The notes under the pieces are model-generated. The model was not told where the DNA came from, made no database searches, and was given only the letters and a program-made list of their open reading frames with translations. The position numbers were made by a program, and so were the translations under genes. 25,974 nucleotides of DNA, from contig JBFKAV010000032.1 in the NCBI GenBank assembly GCA_041621405.1, positions 1 to 25,974 of the forward strand, given 5' to 3'. Of this stretch, positions 7,709 through 14,983 are shown in pieces (the first letter of the stretch is position 1; the number at the start of each line of letters is the position of its first letter). The stretch comes from JBFKAV01 sp041621405 (GTDB lineage: Bacteria > Pseudomonadota > Alphaproteobacteria > Rhodobacterales > Rhodobacteraceae).

Positions 7709-7906
7709 TCAGTGATCGAAGTCCGACGGAGTGCGGCGCGGCCGGTTCTCGGCCGGCTCCTCGCTGGCCCTGGGCTCCTGCGACGCGAGTTCGAGGGCGG
7801 CCCGGCGACGAGTGTCGTCGAGTTCCTCGGCCAGCCGGGGCAGGCCGTTTCTTTCCGCGAATGCCCTGAGGTCCGAGAGGACGTCTAGGATCCATTCGAT
7901 CTGCAT
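7709..7906 (-). CDS. Small conserved-type protein of unknown function
   Basis: The 65-residue protein starts MQIEWILDVLSDLRAFAE. It has an amphipathic helical first half (to about residue 42) and a Pro/Arg/Glu-rich, probably disordered tail ending SDFDH. I do not recognise a named family. The reading frame lies in the same direction as the helicase 69 bases downstream and has its own AT-richer upstream region with a CtrA-type site, both of which support a real gene. A small stem (arms 7683-7688 and 7696-7701) lies between it and the helicase. It has no signal peptide and no membrane segment. It could be a small regulator or structural partner, but nothing in the sequence proves this. Confidence 0.65.
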   Translation of the reverse strand: MQIEWILDVLSDLRAFAERNGLPRLAEELDDTRRRAALELASQEPRASEEPAENRPRRTPSDFDH

Positions 7907-7924
7907 GGGGAGCCTCGCGCCAAA

Positions 7925-7957
7925 GTGCTTAAGTCTTGGTTAACACAACCTAAGCAC
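7925..7957. promoter_or_regulatory. CtrA-type binding site inside an inverted repeat
   Basis: TTAA at 7929-7932 and TTAAC at 7940-7944 are separated by exactly seven bases, matching the CtrA consensus TTAA-N7-TTAAC. The site is nested in a 7-base inverted repeat, GTGCTTA (7925-7931) and TAAGCAC (7951-7957). The element lies 23-51 bases upstream of the small gene ending at 7709, where it would cover the promoter. The flanking sequence is clearly AT-richer than the rest of the window. CtrA is a cell-cycle and motility regulator in alphaproteobacteria; binding here is inferred. Confidence 0.5.
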
Positions 7958-8018
7958 GAGTAAACAATTAACGGCAATGGCGGGCATTATTTCTTCGGGC
8001 TTGTCGTGGCGACAACGG

Positions 8019-8045
8019 CAAGCCGCCGGGCGCGCCGGCGGCTTG
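8019..8045 (-). terminator. Stem-loop downstream of ccr
   Basis: A perfect 11-base stem pairs CAAGCCGCCGG (8019-8029) with CCGGCGGCTTG (8035-8045) around a GCGCG loop. It lies about 60 bases past the ccr stop on the minus strand, before the promoter of the next minus-strand gene. There is no U-tract on either strand, so it is a probable but unproven terminator. A second GC-rich imperfect palindrome occurs at 8068-8087. Confidence 0.45.
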
Positions 8046-8107
8046 TTGGAGTCAAGATGGAGGACCTGCCCCCTGGGCCCGGGGGGCCTGCGGCCCGATT
8101 CGGGCGT

Positions 8108-9397
8108 TCAGTCGCGGCGGGCGTCGAGCGCGTCCTCGAGTGTCCGGAGCCCGGTGCGCGGCGCCTGCACCAGCACCGCCATGTTGCCCGGCTTGTGCTC
8201 GTTGCGCCGCATCTTCATGTGCGCGGCGGGGATCTCCTCCCAGGGGAACACCTCGGACATCGCCGGGTCGAGCCGGCGCGCCAACATCAAGTCGTTCGCG
8301 GCGGAGGCTTGCTTGAGGTTGGCGAAATGCGAGCCCTGCACCCGCTTCTGGTGCATCCAGAGGTAGCGGGCATCGAGCGTGAGGTTGTAGCCCGTGGTGC
8401 CGGCGCAGATCACCACCATGCCGCCGCGCTTCACGACGAAGACCGAAACCGGGAAGGTCGCCTCGCCGGGATGCTCGAACACCAGATCGACGTTGTTCCC
8501 CTTGCCGGTGATTTCCCAGATCGCCTTGCCGAACTTGCGCGCCTCGGTGAACCACTCCTTGTATTCCGGCGTGTTCACCTTCGGCATCTGGCCCCAGCAG
8601 TTGAAGTCCTTGCGATTGATTACGCCCTTGGCGCCGAGCGACATCACGAACTCGCGCTTGTCCTCGTCCGAGATCACCCCGATGGCGTTGGCGCCGGCGG
8701 TGTTGATGAGCTGGATCGCGTAGGAGCCGAGGCCGCCCGAGGCGCCCCACACGAGCACGTTCTGGCCGGGCTTCAGCTCGTGCGGCTTGTGGCCGAAGAG
8801 CATCCGGTAGGCGGTGGCGAGCGTCAGCGTGTAGCAGGCGGCCTCCTCCCAGGTCAGGTGGCGCGGGCGCTTCATCAGCTGCTGGGCCTGGACCCGGGTG
8901 AACTGGGCGAAGGAGCCGTCGGGTGTCTCGTAGCCCCAGATCCGCTGGGAGGGTGAGAACATCGGGTCGCCGCCGTTGCACTCCTCGTCGTCGCCGTCAT
9001 CCTGGTTGCAGTGGATCACGACCTCGTCGCCGACTTTCCAGCGCTTCACCTTGTCGCCCACCTTCCAGACGATGCCGGCGGCGTCGGACCCGGCGATGTG
9101 GTAGGCAGCGCCGTGGCCGTCGAAGGGCGAGATCGGGATCCCGAGCGCGGCCCAGACGCCGTTGTAGTTGACCCCCGCCGCCATCACCAGGACGAGCACC
9201 TCGTTGCTGTCGATCTGGGGCGTGTCGACCACCTCGACCTGCATCGCGGTCTCGGGCTCGCCATGGCGTTCACGTCGGATCGCCCAGGCGTACATCTGCT
9301 TCGGCACGTAGCCCATGGGCGGCATCTCGCCCACCTCGTAGAGGTCCTTCTCGGGCGCGTCGTAGCTTGCGACCTCTGGGTTGGTGTCGAGTGCCAT
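8108..9397 (-). CDS. ccr: Crotonyl-CoA carboxylase/reductase
   Basis: This 429-residue medium-chain dehydrogenase/reductase matches Ccr end to end. Diagnostic stretches are AGVNYNGVWA (74-83, with the CO2-pocket Asn), GSFAQF (161-166), the NADPH loop GASGGLGSYA (218-227), FNCWGQMPK, and the C-terminal WMHQKRVQGSHFANL containing the conserved His. Ccr carries out the NADPH-dependent reductive carboxylation of crotonyl-CoA to (2S)-ethylmalonyl-CoA. This is the signature step of the ethylmalonyl-CoA pathway for acetyl-CoA assimilation without isocitrate lyase, in the cytoplasm. A strong AAGGAGG ribosome binding site supports the start. A candidate promoter lies at 9457-9485. The partner mutase gene ecm lies 3.1 kb away on the other strand. 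Confidence 0.96.
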   Translation of the reverse strand: MALDTNPEVASYDAPEKDLYEVGEMPPMGYVPKQMYAWAIRRERHGEPETAMQVEVVDTPQIDSNEVLVLVMAAGVNYNGVWAALGIPISPFDGHGAAYHIAGSDAAGIVWKVGDKVKRWKVGDEVVIHCNQDDGDDEECNGGDPMFSPSQRIWGYETPDGSFAQFTRVQAQQLMKRPRHLTWEEAACYTLTLATAYRMLFGHKPHELKPGQNVLVWGASGGLGSYAIQLINTAGANAIGVISDEDKREFVMSLGAKGVINRKDFNCWGQMPKVNTPEYKEWFTEARKFGKAIWEITGKGNNVDLVFEHPGEATFPVSVFVVKRGGMVVICAGTTGYNLTLDARYLWMHQKRVQGSHFANLKQASAANDLMLARRLDPAMSEVFPWEEIPAAHMKMRRNEHKPGNMAVLVQAPRTGLRTLEDALDARRD

Positions 9398-9456
9398 GGG
9401 GCCTCCTTGGCGTTGCGATCATGCCGCATCGCAGAATCAATGCGGGCTCCAGACCT

Positions 9457-9485
9457 CGGATACCGACGGGCACGCAACTATGCAA
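9457..9485 (-). promoter_or_regulatory. Putative ccr promoter with TTGC repeats
   Basis: Read on the minus strand, TTGCAT (9485-9480) and TATCCG (9462-9457) are separated by 17 bases, a plausible housekeeping promoter with three matches in each hexamer. TTGC occurs twice with a 4-base spacer (TTGCATAGTTGC), which overlaps the -35. The ecm leader has a related GCAA/TTGC element, so a shared regulator is possible. The evidence is weak. Confidence 0.35.
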
Positions 9486-9510
9486 TCCCTGAGGAACGGA
9501 AATTGTAATT

Positions 9511-10902
9511 TTATGTCGCCGCCGCTGCAGAAACGGCCTGTTTCGTCGCCTTTCTCGCCGCAGCTGCATCTGCGAGATGCGCGATCGAGGCGGCGTAGAA
9601 GCTCAGCACCGCGGTCTCGGCGGGATTGGTGGCGATGCCGGCTTCGTCCTCGACGACCATCCGGCGGCGTCGCAGGCGGGCGAGGCCATCGGCCACCGCC
9701 TCCTTCGCGTCGCCGTCGCGGCCGATCGGTTCGAGGCGCTTCGCCACGGCGTTCGTCAGCGCCGCCTCGGTGAGCGGTCCGTCAGCCGCGAGCAGCGCGA
9801 CGGCGACGAGCGGCACCGGCAGCACCGGCATGACCGCTGCGACGCGATCCATGAGCTCGTCGCCCAGCGCGACGACGGGGTGCCGCCGACGGGTCTGCAG
9901 GAACGCGTTCAGCGACAACGGCGTGCCGAAGCCGACGGCGGCGGTGCCGAACTTGCGGAACCGGCCCCGGAGGCGCTGGCCGAAGTGGCGCAGGCCAAAG
10001 CGCAGGATCGTCGGCAGCGAGGCGCGGAACCGGCGCTCGCCCTTGCGGTGCGCCTCGATCAGTACCCGGTCCTCGAGCACCCGGTCGTAGTTGACCGCGA
10101 CCGGCACGAAGACGACGTCGCGCGCCTCCGGCTCGTGGCCCTCGAGGATGTAGGAGAGGATGCCGAGCTGCGGCCGTTGCAAGCTGCCGTCGAGACTCAG
10201 GCCGCCCTCGGGGAAGACGGCCTGGGTGACGCCGGCGGCGGTGGCCATCGAGACGTAGCGGGCGAGCACCTTGCGGTAGAGCGCATCGCGCGACTTGCGG
10301 CGGATGAAGTAGGCGCCCATGGCGCGGATCAGGCTGCGGAGCGGCCAGACCCTCGCCCATTCGCCAACTGCGTAGGAGAGCGCCGCGCGCTCGGCCACGA
10401 GGTAGGTGACGAGCACGTAATCCATGTTGGAACGGTGGTTCATCACGAAGACGACGGTAGCCTCGGGGTCGATCGACTCGAGCCCGTCGTCGTAATGCGT
10501 GATCCGCACGTGGTAGAGCGCGCGCGAGATCAGCTTCGCGAGCCCGATCGCGAAGCCGAAATAGGCCGAGGCCGAGAACGCGGGCACGATCTCGCGGGCA
10601 TAGTGCAGGGCGCGCTCGTGTGCCACCGCCTCGGGCACGCCCTCGGCCTTGGCATGCTCGGCCACCGCGGCCAGCACGTCGCGGTCGTAGATCAGACGCT
10701 GGATCGTGTCGTGCCGGCGGGCGAGCTTGAAGGGCTGGATCGGAGTGGCGAGCCGCTTGTTGAGCTCGGCCACGACTCGCTCCATCCGGCGGCGGAAGAA
10801 CCAGCGCACGGAGGGGAACAGGAAGTGCGAGGCGAAGGTGACCCCCGCGAAGCCGAGGATCAGGATGAGGAGCCAGAGCGGCAGTTCGACGGTGCGCAGC
10901 AT
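9511..10902 (-). CDS. PlsB-like glycerol-3-phosphate/lyso-lipid acyltransferase
   Basis: The 463-residue form starting at 10902 begins with a membrane helix (about residues 7-28) followed by a basic stretch. It carries the PlsC/LPLAT signature blocks: NHRSNMDYV (155-163, the HX4D catalytic motif His156/Asp161), FPEGGLSLDG (230-239) and VPVAVNYDRVLED (266-278). The enzyme class transfers acyl chains to glycerol-3-phosphate or lysophosphatidate at the inner membrane. The frame is open up to 11085, but the extra 61 residues are low-complexity and lack family features, so I prefer the ATG at 10902. No good ribosome binding site is visible there. The gene lies just upstream of ccr in the same direction (113 bases), so read-through is possible. 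The roughly 150 residues after the catalytic core are of unclear role. Confidence 0.85.
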   Translation of the reverse strand: MLRTVELPLWLLILILGFAGVTFASHFLFPSVRWFFRRRMERVVAELNKRLATPIQPFKLARRHDTIQRLIYDRDVLAAVAEHAKAEGVPEAVAHERALHYAREIVPAFSASAYFGFAIGLAKLISRALYHVRITHYDDGLESIDPEATVVFVMNHRSNMDYVLVTYLVAERAALSYAVGEWARVWPLRSLIRAMGAYFIRRKSRDALYRKVLARYVSMATAAGVTQAVFPEGGLSLDGSLQRPQLGILSYILEGHEPEARDVVFVPVAVNYDRVLEDRVLIEAHRKGERRFRASLPTILRFGLRHFGQRLRGRFRKFGTAAVGFGTPLSLNAFLQTRRRHPVVALGDELMDRVAAVMPVLPVPLVAVALLAADGPLTEAALTNAVAKRLEPIGRDGDAKEAVADGLARLRRRRMVVEDEAGIATNPAETAVLSFYAASIAHLADAAAARKATKQAVSAAAAT

Positions 10903-11085
10903 CGCCGCGAGCGTCGCAGGATTCCCGGCCGCCGTAAACAACGAGACAGCACTGCCCGCGCCCGACCGGCGGTGCGGATTGCGGCAGTCGTTGTGCAACA
11001 TCGGGCAATTGAAAGGCCGGGACGCGGCGCCGATCCTGTCTGTGCCTAAGGACGATAAGGCAACAGGCATATTGGGAGGTATCAC

Positions 11086-11712
11086 ATGAGAACTCGGCTA
11101 TTCATCAGCGTAACGCTCGCCTGCCTCGCTACCGCGGCAGTCGCCCAGGATGGGACGATGAGCTTCTTCGTGACCAGCGAGAACCCCGGAAACGGGGGCG
11201 ATCTCGGCGGGCTCGCCGGTGCCGACGCCCACTGCACGGCTCTGGCCGAGGCCGCCGGCGTGTCCGGCAAGACCTGGCGCGCCTACCTCTCCACCAGCAG
11301 CGAGAACGCGCGCGACAGGATCGGGGCAGGCCCATGGGTCAATGCCGCCGGCGTGACCGTGGCAGAAAACGTCGATCAGCTGCACAGCGCCGGCAACAAT
11401 CTCGTCAAGGAGACGGCGCTCAACGAGAATGGAGAGGTCGTGAACGGTCGCGGCGACCAGCCGAACCGGCATGACATCCTCACCGGCTCGATGCCCGACG
11501 GCACCGTGGCCGCGGGCATGACCTGCGAGGACTGGACCTCGGGCGGCGCGGAGACGGCCGGCATGGTCGGCCATCACGACCGGATGGGTCTCGACGAGTC
11601 GGACGCTGCGAAATCCTGGAACTCCTCGCATTCCTCACGCGGCGGCTGTGGCCTGGAGGCGCTGCGCGGCACCGGCGGCGACGGGCTGTTCTACTGCTTC
11701 GCGGCGAACTGA
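11086..11712 (+). CDS. Secreted four-cysteine protein with lectin/endostatin-like fold
   Basis: The 208-residue protein has a signal peptide (1-20, ending AAVA before QDG), and a good GGGAGG site precedes the ATG. The mature chain starts SFFVTSENPGNGGDLGGLAGADAHC and later has GKTWRAYLST, HDILTGS and a C-terminal LFYCF. This pattern resembles exported bacterial proteins with a C-type-lectin or endostatin-like fold that are annotated only as hypothetical or lectin. The mature part has four cysteines (50, 147, 188, 204), which would form two disulfides in the periplasm or outside. The molecular function is unknown. It is divergent from the acyltransferase gene and convergent with the small membrane-protein gene. 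Confidence 0.75.
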   Translation: MRTRLFISVTLACLATAAVAQDGTMSFFVTSENPGNGGDLGGLAGADAHCTALAEAAGVSGKTWRAYLSTSSENARDRIGAGPWVNAAGVTVAENVDQLHSAGNNLVKETALNENGEVVNGRGDQPNRHDILTGSMPDGTVAAGMTCEDWTSGGAETAGMVGHHDRMGLDESDAAKSWNSSHSSRGGCGLEALRGTGGDGLFYCFAAN

Positions 11713-11959
11713 GCCCGGCGGGGCTGCGCGAACCTGACGACACCGCCTTCGGCGCACCCGGAGGCGGTGCCGTGCTCGGGCTCCCCGTGCCCGACCCGGC
11801 GGCGTAGCGATCGTCGCACCGACGGGAACCGGCAGTGCGACGCGAATCTGAGCCTTGCGACGGCGGGACTCGGGCCGCGCGCGCCGGATCGGTGCGTCTG
11901 CGCTGCGGATCATCGTCCCGGCGCCAGCAGTCTTCGCAGATGTGGCGGAGAGAGCGGGG
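11713..11959. other. 247-base convergent intergenic region with one hairpin
   Basis: This is the longest gap in the window. The only structure I see is a hairpin with arms CACCGCCT (11741-11748) and AGGCGGTG (11762-11769), 29-57 bases after the stop of the secreted-protein gene, a likely terminator without a U-tract. Open frames crossing the rest have Arg/Pro-rich shadow composition and no start signals. Confidence 0.45.
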
Positions 11960-12379
11960 TCAGCCGAAGGCGAGGACGGCGGTGAAGATGATCGCGGCGA
12001 ATAGCCCGAGATTGAGACGCACGATCTGGCCCATACGGGCGATTGCAGCCGCGTCCCCCGTCTGCGCCTTGCGCCCGAGCGGGATCGCGTAGACGACCGA
12101 GGCGGTCAGCGCCAGCACCAGGGTCATCTTGAGCGTGAACCAGAACAGCTGGCCGGCGCCGTGGGCCCGGACCATCAGCAAGCCGGTCAGGATCAGCAGC
12201 GCGAGCCCGAGGCGGCCGAAGAGCACGAGCCGCCCGCGGACTGCGGCGAGTGGCGGGCGCGACTCGGGCGGGGCCTTGGCGATCGTCGTGGCGAGGACCA
12301 CGCCGCCAAAGGTCGCCGCGCCGCCGAGGCCGAGCGACAGGAAATGCAGCCAGAGCAGCAGCGATTGAAGAAGATCCAT
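11960..12379 (-). CDS. Small four-helix inner membrane protein
   Basis: The 139-residue protein starting at 12379 (preceded by AGAGGA) has four predicted membrane helices at about residues 6-31, 53-72, 79-100 and 118-138. Helix 1 has LHFLSLGLGGAATFGG, with His12 inside the membrane. A basic loop (GRKAQTGDAAA) lies between helices 3 and 4. The arrangement resembles small CopD/DUF2269-type membrane proteins, some of which bind haem or copper, but I cannot assign a family with confidence. A longer open frame upstream (to 12583) runs antisense into ecm and lacks protein-like composition, so I rejected that start. The gene is divergent from ecm. Confidence 0.75.
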   Translation of the reverse strand: MDLLQSLLLWLHFLSLGLGGAATFGGVVLATTIAKAPPESRPPLAAVRGRLVLFGRLGLALLILTGLLMVRAHGAGQLFWFTLKMTLVLALTASVVYAIPLGRKAQTGDAAAIARMGQIVRLNLGLFAAIIFTAVLAFG

Positions 12380-12465
12380 TCCTCTGTCCCTCCCAGGTCG
12401 ATCTGCACCGAGCCTAGCACGGAAGCCCGGTGGCGGGAGGCATCGGCATCGCCGCAGTGCGGCGA

Positions 12466-12517
12466 TTGACAGCGCCACAAAATGTCCGCTAGGAACGCCT
12501 CTAAGCAACAATATTGC
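12466..12517 (+). promoter_or_regulatory. Putative ecm promoter and leader palindrome
   Basis: TTGACA at 12466-12471 is a perfect -35 hexamer; TAGGAA at 12490-12495 (18-base spacer) is a weak -10. Just downstream, GCAACAATATTGC (12505-12517) is a partly palindromic element with GCAA/TTGC ends. It could be an operator for a short-chain acyl-CoA regulator, but no consensus match is claimed. An AAGGG ribosome binding site follows at 12531-12535. Confidence 0.45.
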
Positions 12518-12542
12518 GCAGATTGACTCGAAGGGCCTGCAG

Positions 12543-14507
12543 ATGCCGCAGATGCAAAAGGATCGTCCCTGGCTGTTCCGCACCTATGCCGGGCATTCCA
12601 CGGCCGCGGCCTCGAACGCGCTTTACCGGTCGAACCTCGCCAAGGGGCAGACCGGGCTCTCGGTCGCCTTCGACCTGCCGACGCAGACCGGCTACGACAG
12701 CGACCACGTGCTGGCCCGGGGCGAGGTCGGCAAGGTCGGCGTCCCGATTTCCCACCTCGGCGACATGGCCGCGCTGTTCGAAGGCATTCCGCTTCAGCAG
12801 ATGAACACCTCGATGACGATCAACGCCACCGCGCCCTGGCTCATGGCGCTCTACATCGCCGTGGCCGAGAAGCAGGGGGCGGAGGTCGCAGCACTTCAGG
12901 GCACGGTGCAGAACGACATCATCAAGGAATACCTCTCGCGCGGCACCTACATCTGCCCGCCGAAGCCAAGCTTGCGGATGATCACCGACGTGGCAGCCTA
13001 CACGGCGCGGCACATCCCGAAGTGGAACCCGATGAACGTCTGCTCCTACCACCTGCAGGAGGCGGGGGCGACGCCGGAGGAGGAGCTGGCCTTCGCGCTG
13101 GCGACCGCGCAGGCGGTGCTCGACGACCTGAGGTCCAAGGTGCCGGCGGAGGACTTCCCGGGGATGGTGGGCCGCATTTCGTTCTTCGTGAACGCCGGGA
13201 TCCGCTTCGTGACCGAGATGTGCAAGATGCGGGCCTTCACCGAGCTCTGGGACGAGATCTGCCGCGACCGCTACGGGGTGGAGGACGAGAAGCTCCGCCG
13301 GTTCCGCTACGGGGTGCAGGTGAACTCGCTGGGGCTGACCGAGCAGCAGCCGGAGAACAACGTCTACCGGATTCTCCTGGAGATGCTGGCGGTGACGCTC
13401 TCGAAGAACGCCCGCGCCCGCGCGGTGCAACTGCCGGCCTGGAACGAGGCGCTGGGCCTGCCCAGGCCGTGGGACCAGCAGTGGTCGCTCCGGATGCAGC
13501 AGATCCTGGCCTACGAGACCGACCTTCTGGAATACGACGACCTCTTCGACGGCAACCCCGCGGTGGCGGCGAAGGTGGAGGCGCTGAAGGACGGGGCGCG
13601 GGCCGAGCTTCGCCAGATCGATGCGATGGGCGGCGCGGTGGCGGCGATCGAGCACATGAAGAGCCGGCTGGTGGAAAGCAACGCCGAGCGCATCGCGCGG
13701 ATCGAGGCGGGCGAGACGGTGGTCGTGGGCGTCAACCGCTGGCAGGCGGGCGAGCCTTCTCCGCTGACCGCCGGCGAGGAGGCGATCATGGCCGCCGACG
13801 CCGAGGCCGAGGCGGACCAGGTGGCGCGGCTTCAAGCCTGGCGTGCGGGCCGCGACGAGGCGGCGGTCAGGGCCGCGCTCGTGGCCCTGCGCGAGGCGGC
13901 GGTGTCCGGCGCCAACATCATGCCGCCGTCGATCGCGGCGGCGAAGGCGGGGGCGACGACTGGCGAGTGGGGGCTGGTCGTGCGCGAGGCGTTCGGCGAG
14001 TTCCGCGCGCCGACCGGCGTTTCCCGCGCGCCCTCGAACCGCACCGAGGGGCTGGAAGATATTCGTGCCGCTGTTGACGCGGCGAGCGCACGGCTGGGGC
14101 GGCGGCTGAAGCTGCTGGTCGGCAAGCCGGGGCTCGACGGCCATTCGAACGGCGCCGAGCAGATCGCCGCCCGGGCGCGCGATTGCGGCATCGACATCCG
14201 CTACGAGGGGATCCGGCTGACGCCGGATGAGATCGTCCGCGCCGCCGAGGAGGAAAGACCGCATGTGATCGGCCTTTCCATTCTTTCCGGCAGCCATTTG
14301 CCGCTGGTATCGGAATTGATGATCGGAATGCGGGAGGCGGGTATTTCCGTTCCGGTTGTAGTGGGCGGAATTATTCCCGAGGAAGATGCAAAACAGTTGC
14401 GCGCCATGGGTGTTTCGCGCGTCTATACGCCCAAGGATTTCGAACTCAACCGAATCATGTTCGATATCGTCGCGCTGGCCGATCCCGAGGCGGTCGCGGC
14501 GCAATAA
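12543..14507 (+). CDS. ecm: (2R)-ethylmalonyl-CoA mutase, B12-dependent (formerly MeaA)
   Basis: This 654-residue protein is a single-chain B12-dependent acyl-CoA mutase. The N-terminal catalytic barrel has FRTYAGHSTAAASNALYR, AFDLPTQTGYDSDHVLARGE and SMTINATAPWLMALY. The C-terminal B12 domain (about 520-654) has the base-off motif DGHSNG (Asp532-x-His534) and later LSGSHLPL and VVGGIIPEEDA. These features and the length fit Ecm rather than methylmalonyl-CoA mutase. It converts ethylmalonyl-CoA to methylsuccinyl-CoA, directly after the Ccr and epimerase steps of the ethylmalonyl-CoA pathway. The start ATG follows AAGGG at good spacing. Codon use changes clearly in the last roughly 80 codons (from about 14270) towards ATT, TTG, GTA and GGA, as the sequence becomes AT-richer into the H-NS promoter. 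Confidence 0.95.
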   Translation: MPQMQKDRPWLFRTYAGHSTAAASNALYRSNLAKGQTGLSVAFDLPTQTGYDSDHVLARGEVGKVGVPISHLGDMAALFEGIPLQQMNTSMTINATAPWLMALYIAVAEKQGAEVAALQGTVQNDIIKEYLSRGTYICPPKPSLRMITDVAAYTARHIPKWNPMNVCSYHLQEAGATPEEELAFALATAQAVLDDLRSKVPAEDFPGMVGRISFFVNAGIRFVTEMCKMRAFTELWDEICRDRYGVEDEKLRRFRYGVQVNSLGLTEQQPENNVYRILLEMLAVTLSKNARARAVQLPAWNEALGLPRPWDQQWSLRMQQILAYETDLLEYDDLFDGNPAVAAKVEALKDGARAELRQIDAMGGAVAAIEHMKSRLVESNAERIARIEAGETVVVGVNRWQAGEPSPLTAGEEAIMAADAEAEADQVARLQAWRAGRDEAAVRAALVALREAAVSGANIMPPSIAAAKAGATTGEWGLVVREAFGEFRAPTGVSRAPSNRTEGLEDIRAAVDAASARLGRRLKLLVGKPGLDGHSNGAEQIAARARDCGIDIRYEGIRLTPDEIVRAAEEERPHVIGLSILSGSHLPLVSELMIGMREAGISVPVVVGGIIPEEDAKQLRAMGVSRVYTPKDFELNRIMFDIVALADPEAVAAQ

Positions 14508-14560
14508 GAGTGCGCGCGTTTCTGCCGCCTAGCCCGCCAATCAGCCATTGCCGGACTATT

Positions 14561-14634
14561 TTCAATTGCACTTTTCCGCCGAATTATCTATCTCCCCTAT
14601 TATCATAGGCGCATTACGTGGCGCAAATGGGAGG
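14561..14634 (+). promoter_or_regulatory. AT-rich promoter region of the H-NS-like gene
   Basis: The segment 14561-14620 is about 42% GC, far below the rest of the window. It contains TATTAT at 14598-14603, a good -10. A -35 is unclear; TTGCAC at 14566-14571 is too far from TATTAT but is 17 bases from TATCTC at 14589-14594. The GGGAGG ribosome binding site is at 14629-14634. H-NS proteins favour AT-rich curved DNA, so autoregulation is plausible. Confidence 0.45.
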
Positions 14635-14639
14635 CGCAA

Positions 14640-14954
14640 GTGGCGAAAATCGATCTGGGCAGCATGTCGAAGTCCGACCTCGAAAAGCTGAAGCGGGATG
14701 TCGACGAGGCGCTCGCCTCGCTGATCCAGCGGCGCAAGGCCGAGGCAAAGAAGGCCGCCGCGGATGCGGCGAAGAAATACGGCTTCTCGCTCGGCGAGCT
14801 GGTCGGAAAGGAGCGGGCGAAGCGGGGCGCCAGCCCGGCGAAGTATCGCAACCCGGCCAACCCGAGCCAGACCTGGAGCGGCCGCGGCCGTCAGCCGGGC
14901 TGGATCAAGGAAGGTCTCGCCAAGGGCAAGAAGCTCGCTGATTTCGCGATCTGA
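14640..14954 (+). CDS. H-NS family nucleoid protein (HvrA-like)
   Basis: The 104-residue protein starts at a GTG five bases after GGGAGG. Residues 8-46 form an Arg/Lys/Glu-rich coiled-coil oligomerisation region. The C-terminal DNA-binding domain has the H-NS core YRNPANPSQTWSGRGRQPGW (69-88), whose GRGR-Q-P loop inserts in the minor groove of AT-rich DNA. In Rhodobacteraceae such proteins (HvrA, Spb) control photosynthesis or metabolic genes and silence foreign DNA; the target here is unknown. It has its own AT-rich promoter, is 132 bases downstream of ecm, and ends at a hairpin shared with the convergent HD gene. Confidence 0.93.
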   Translation: MAKIDLGSMSKSDLEKLKRDVDEALASLIQRRKAEAKKAAADAAKKYGFSLGELVGKERAKRGASPAKYRNPANPSQTWSGRGRQPGWIKEGLAKGKKLADFAI

Positions 14955-14955
14955 A

Positions 14956-14983
14956 CCGGCGCCCGTGCGCCCTCAGGCGCCGG
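14956..14983. terminator. Bidirectional hairpin between H-NS-like and HD genes
   Basis: Arms CCGGCGCC (14956-14963) and GGCGCCGG (14976-14983) pair perfectly around a 12-base loop. It begins one base after the H-NS-like stop and reaches into the last codons of the convergent HD gene. There is no U-tract on either side. Confidence 0.45.

Noticed and set aside
10903..11085. 61-residue upstream extension of the PlsB-like protein
   Set aside because: The added sequence lacks family features and extends across the intergenic promoter space; the membrane helix right after 10902 fits the family start.
11635..11913. 92-residue minus-strand frame in the 11713-11959 gap
   Set aside because: It runs antisense into the secreted-protein gene, is Arg/Ala-rich and has no ribosome binding site.
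12501..14504. 667-residue open frame on the minus strand
   Set aside because: It is exactly antisense to ecm, which has full-length family motifs. Composition is rich in Arg, His, Val and Asp, as expected for a codon shadow.
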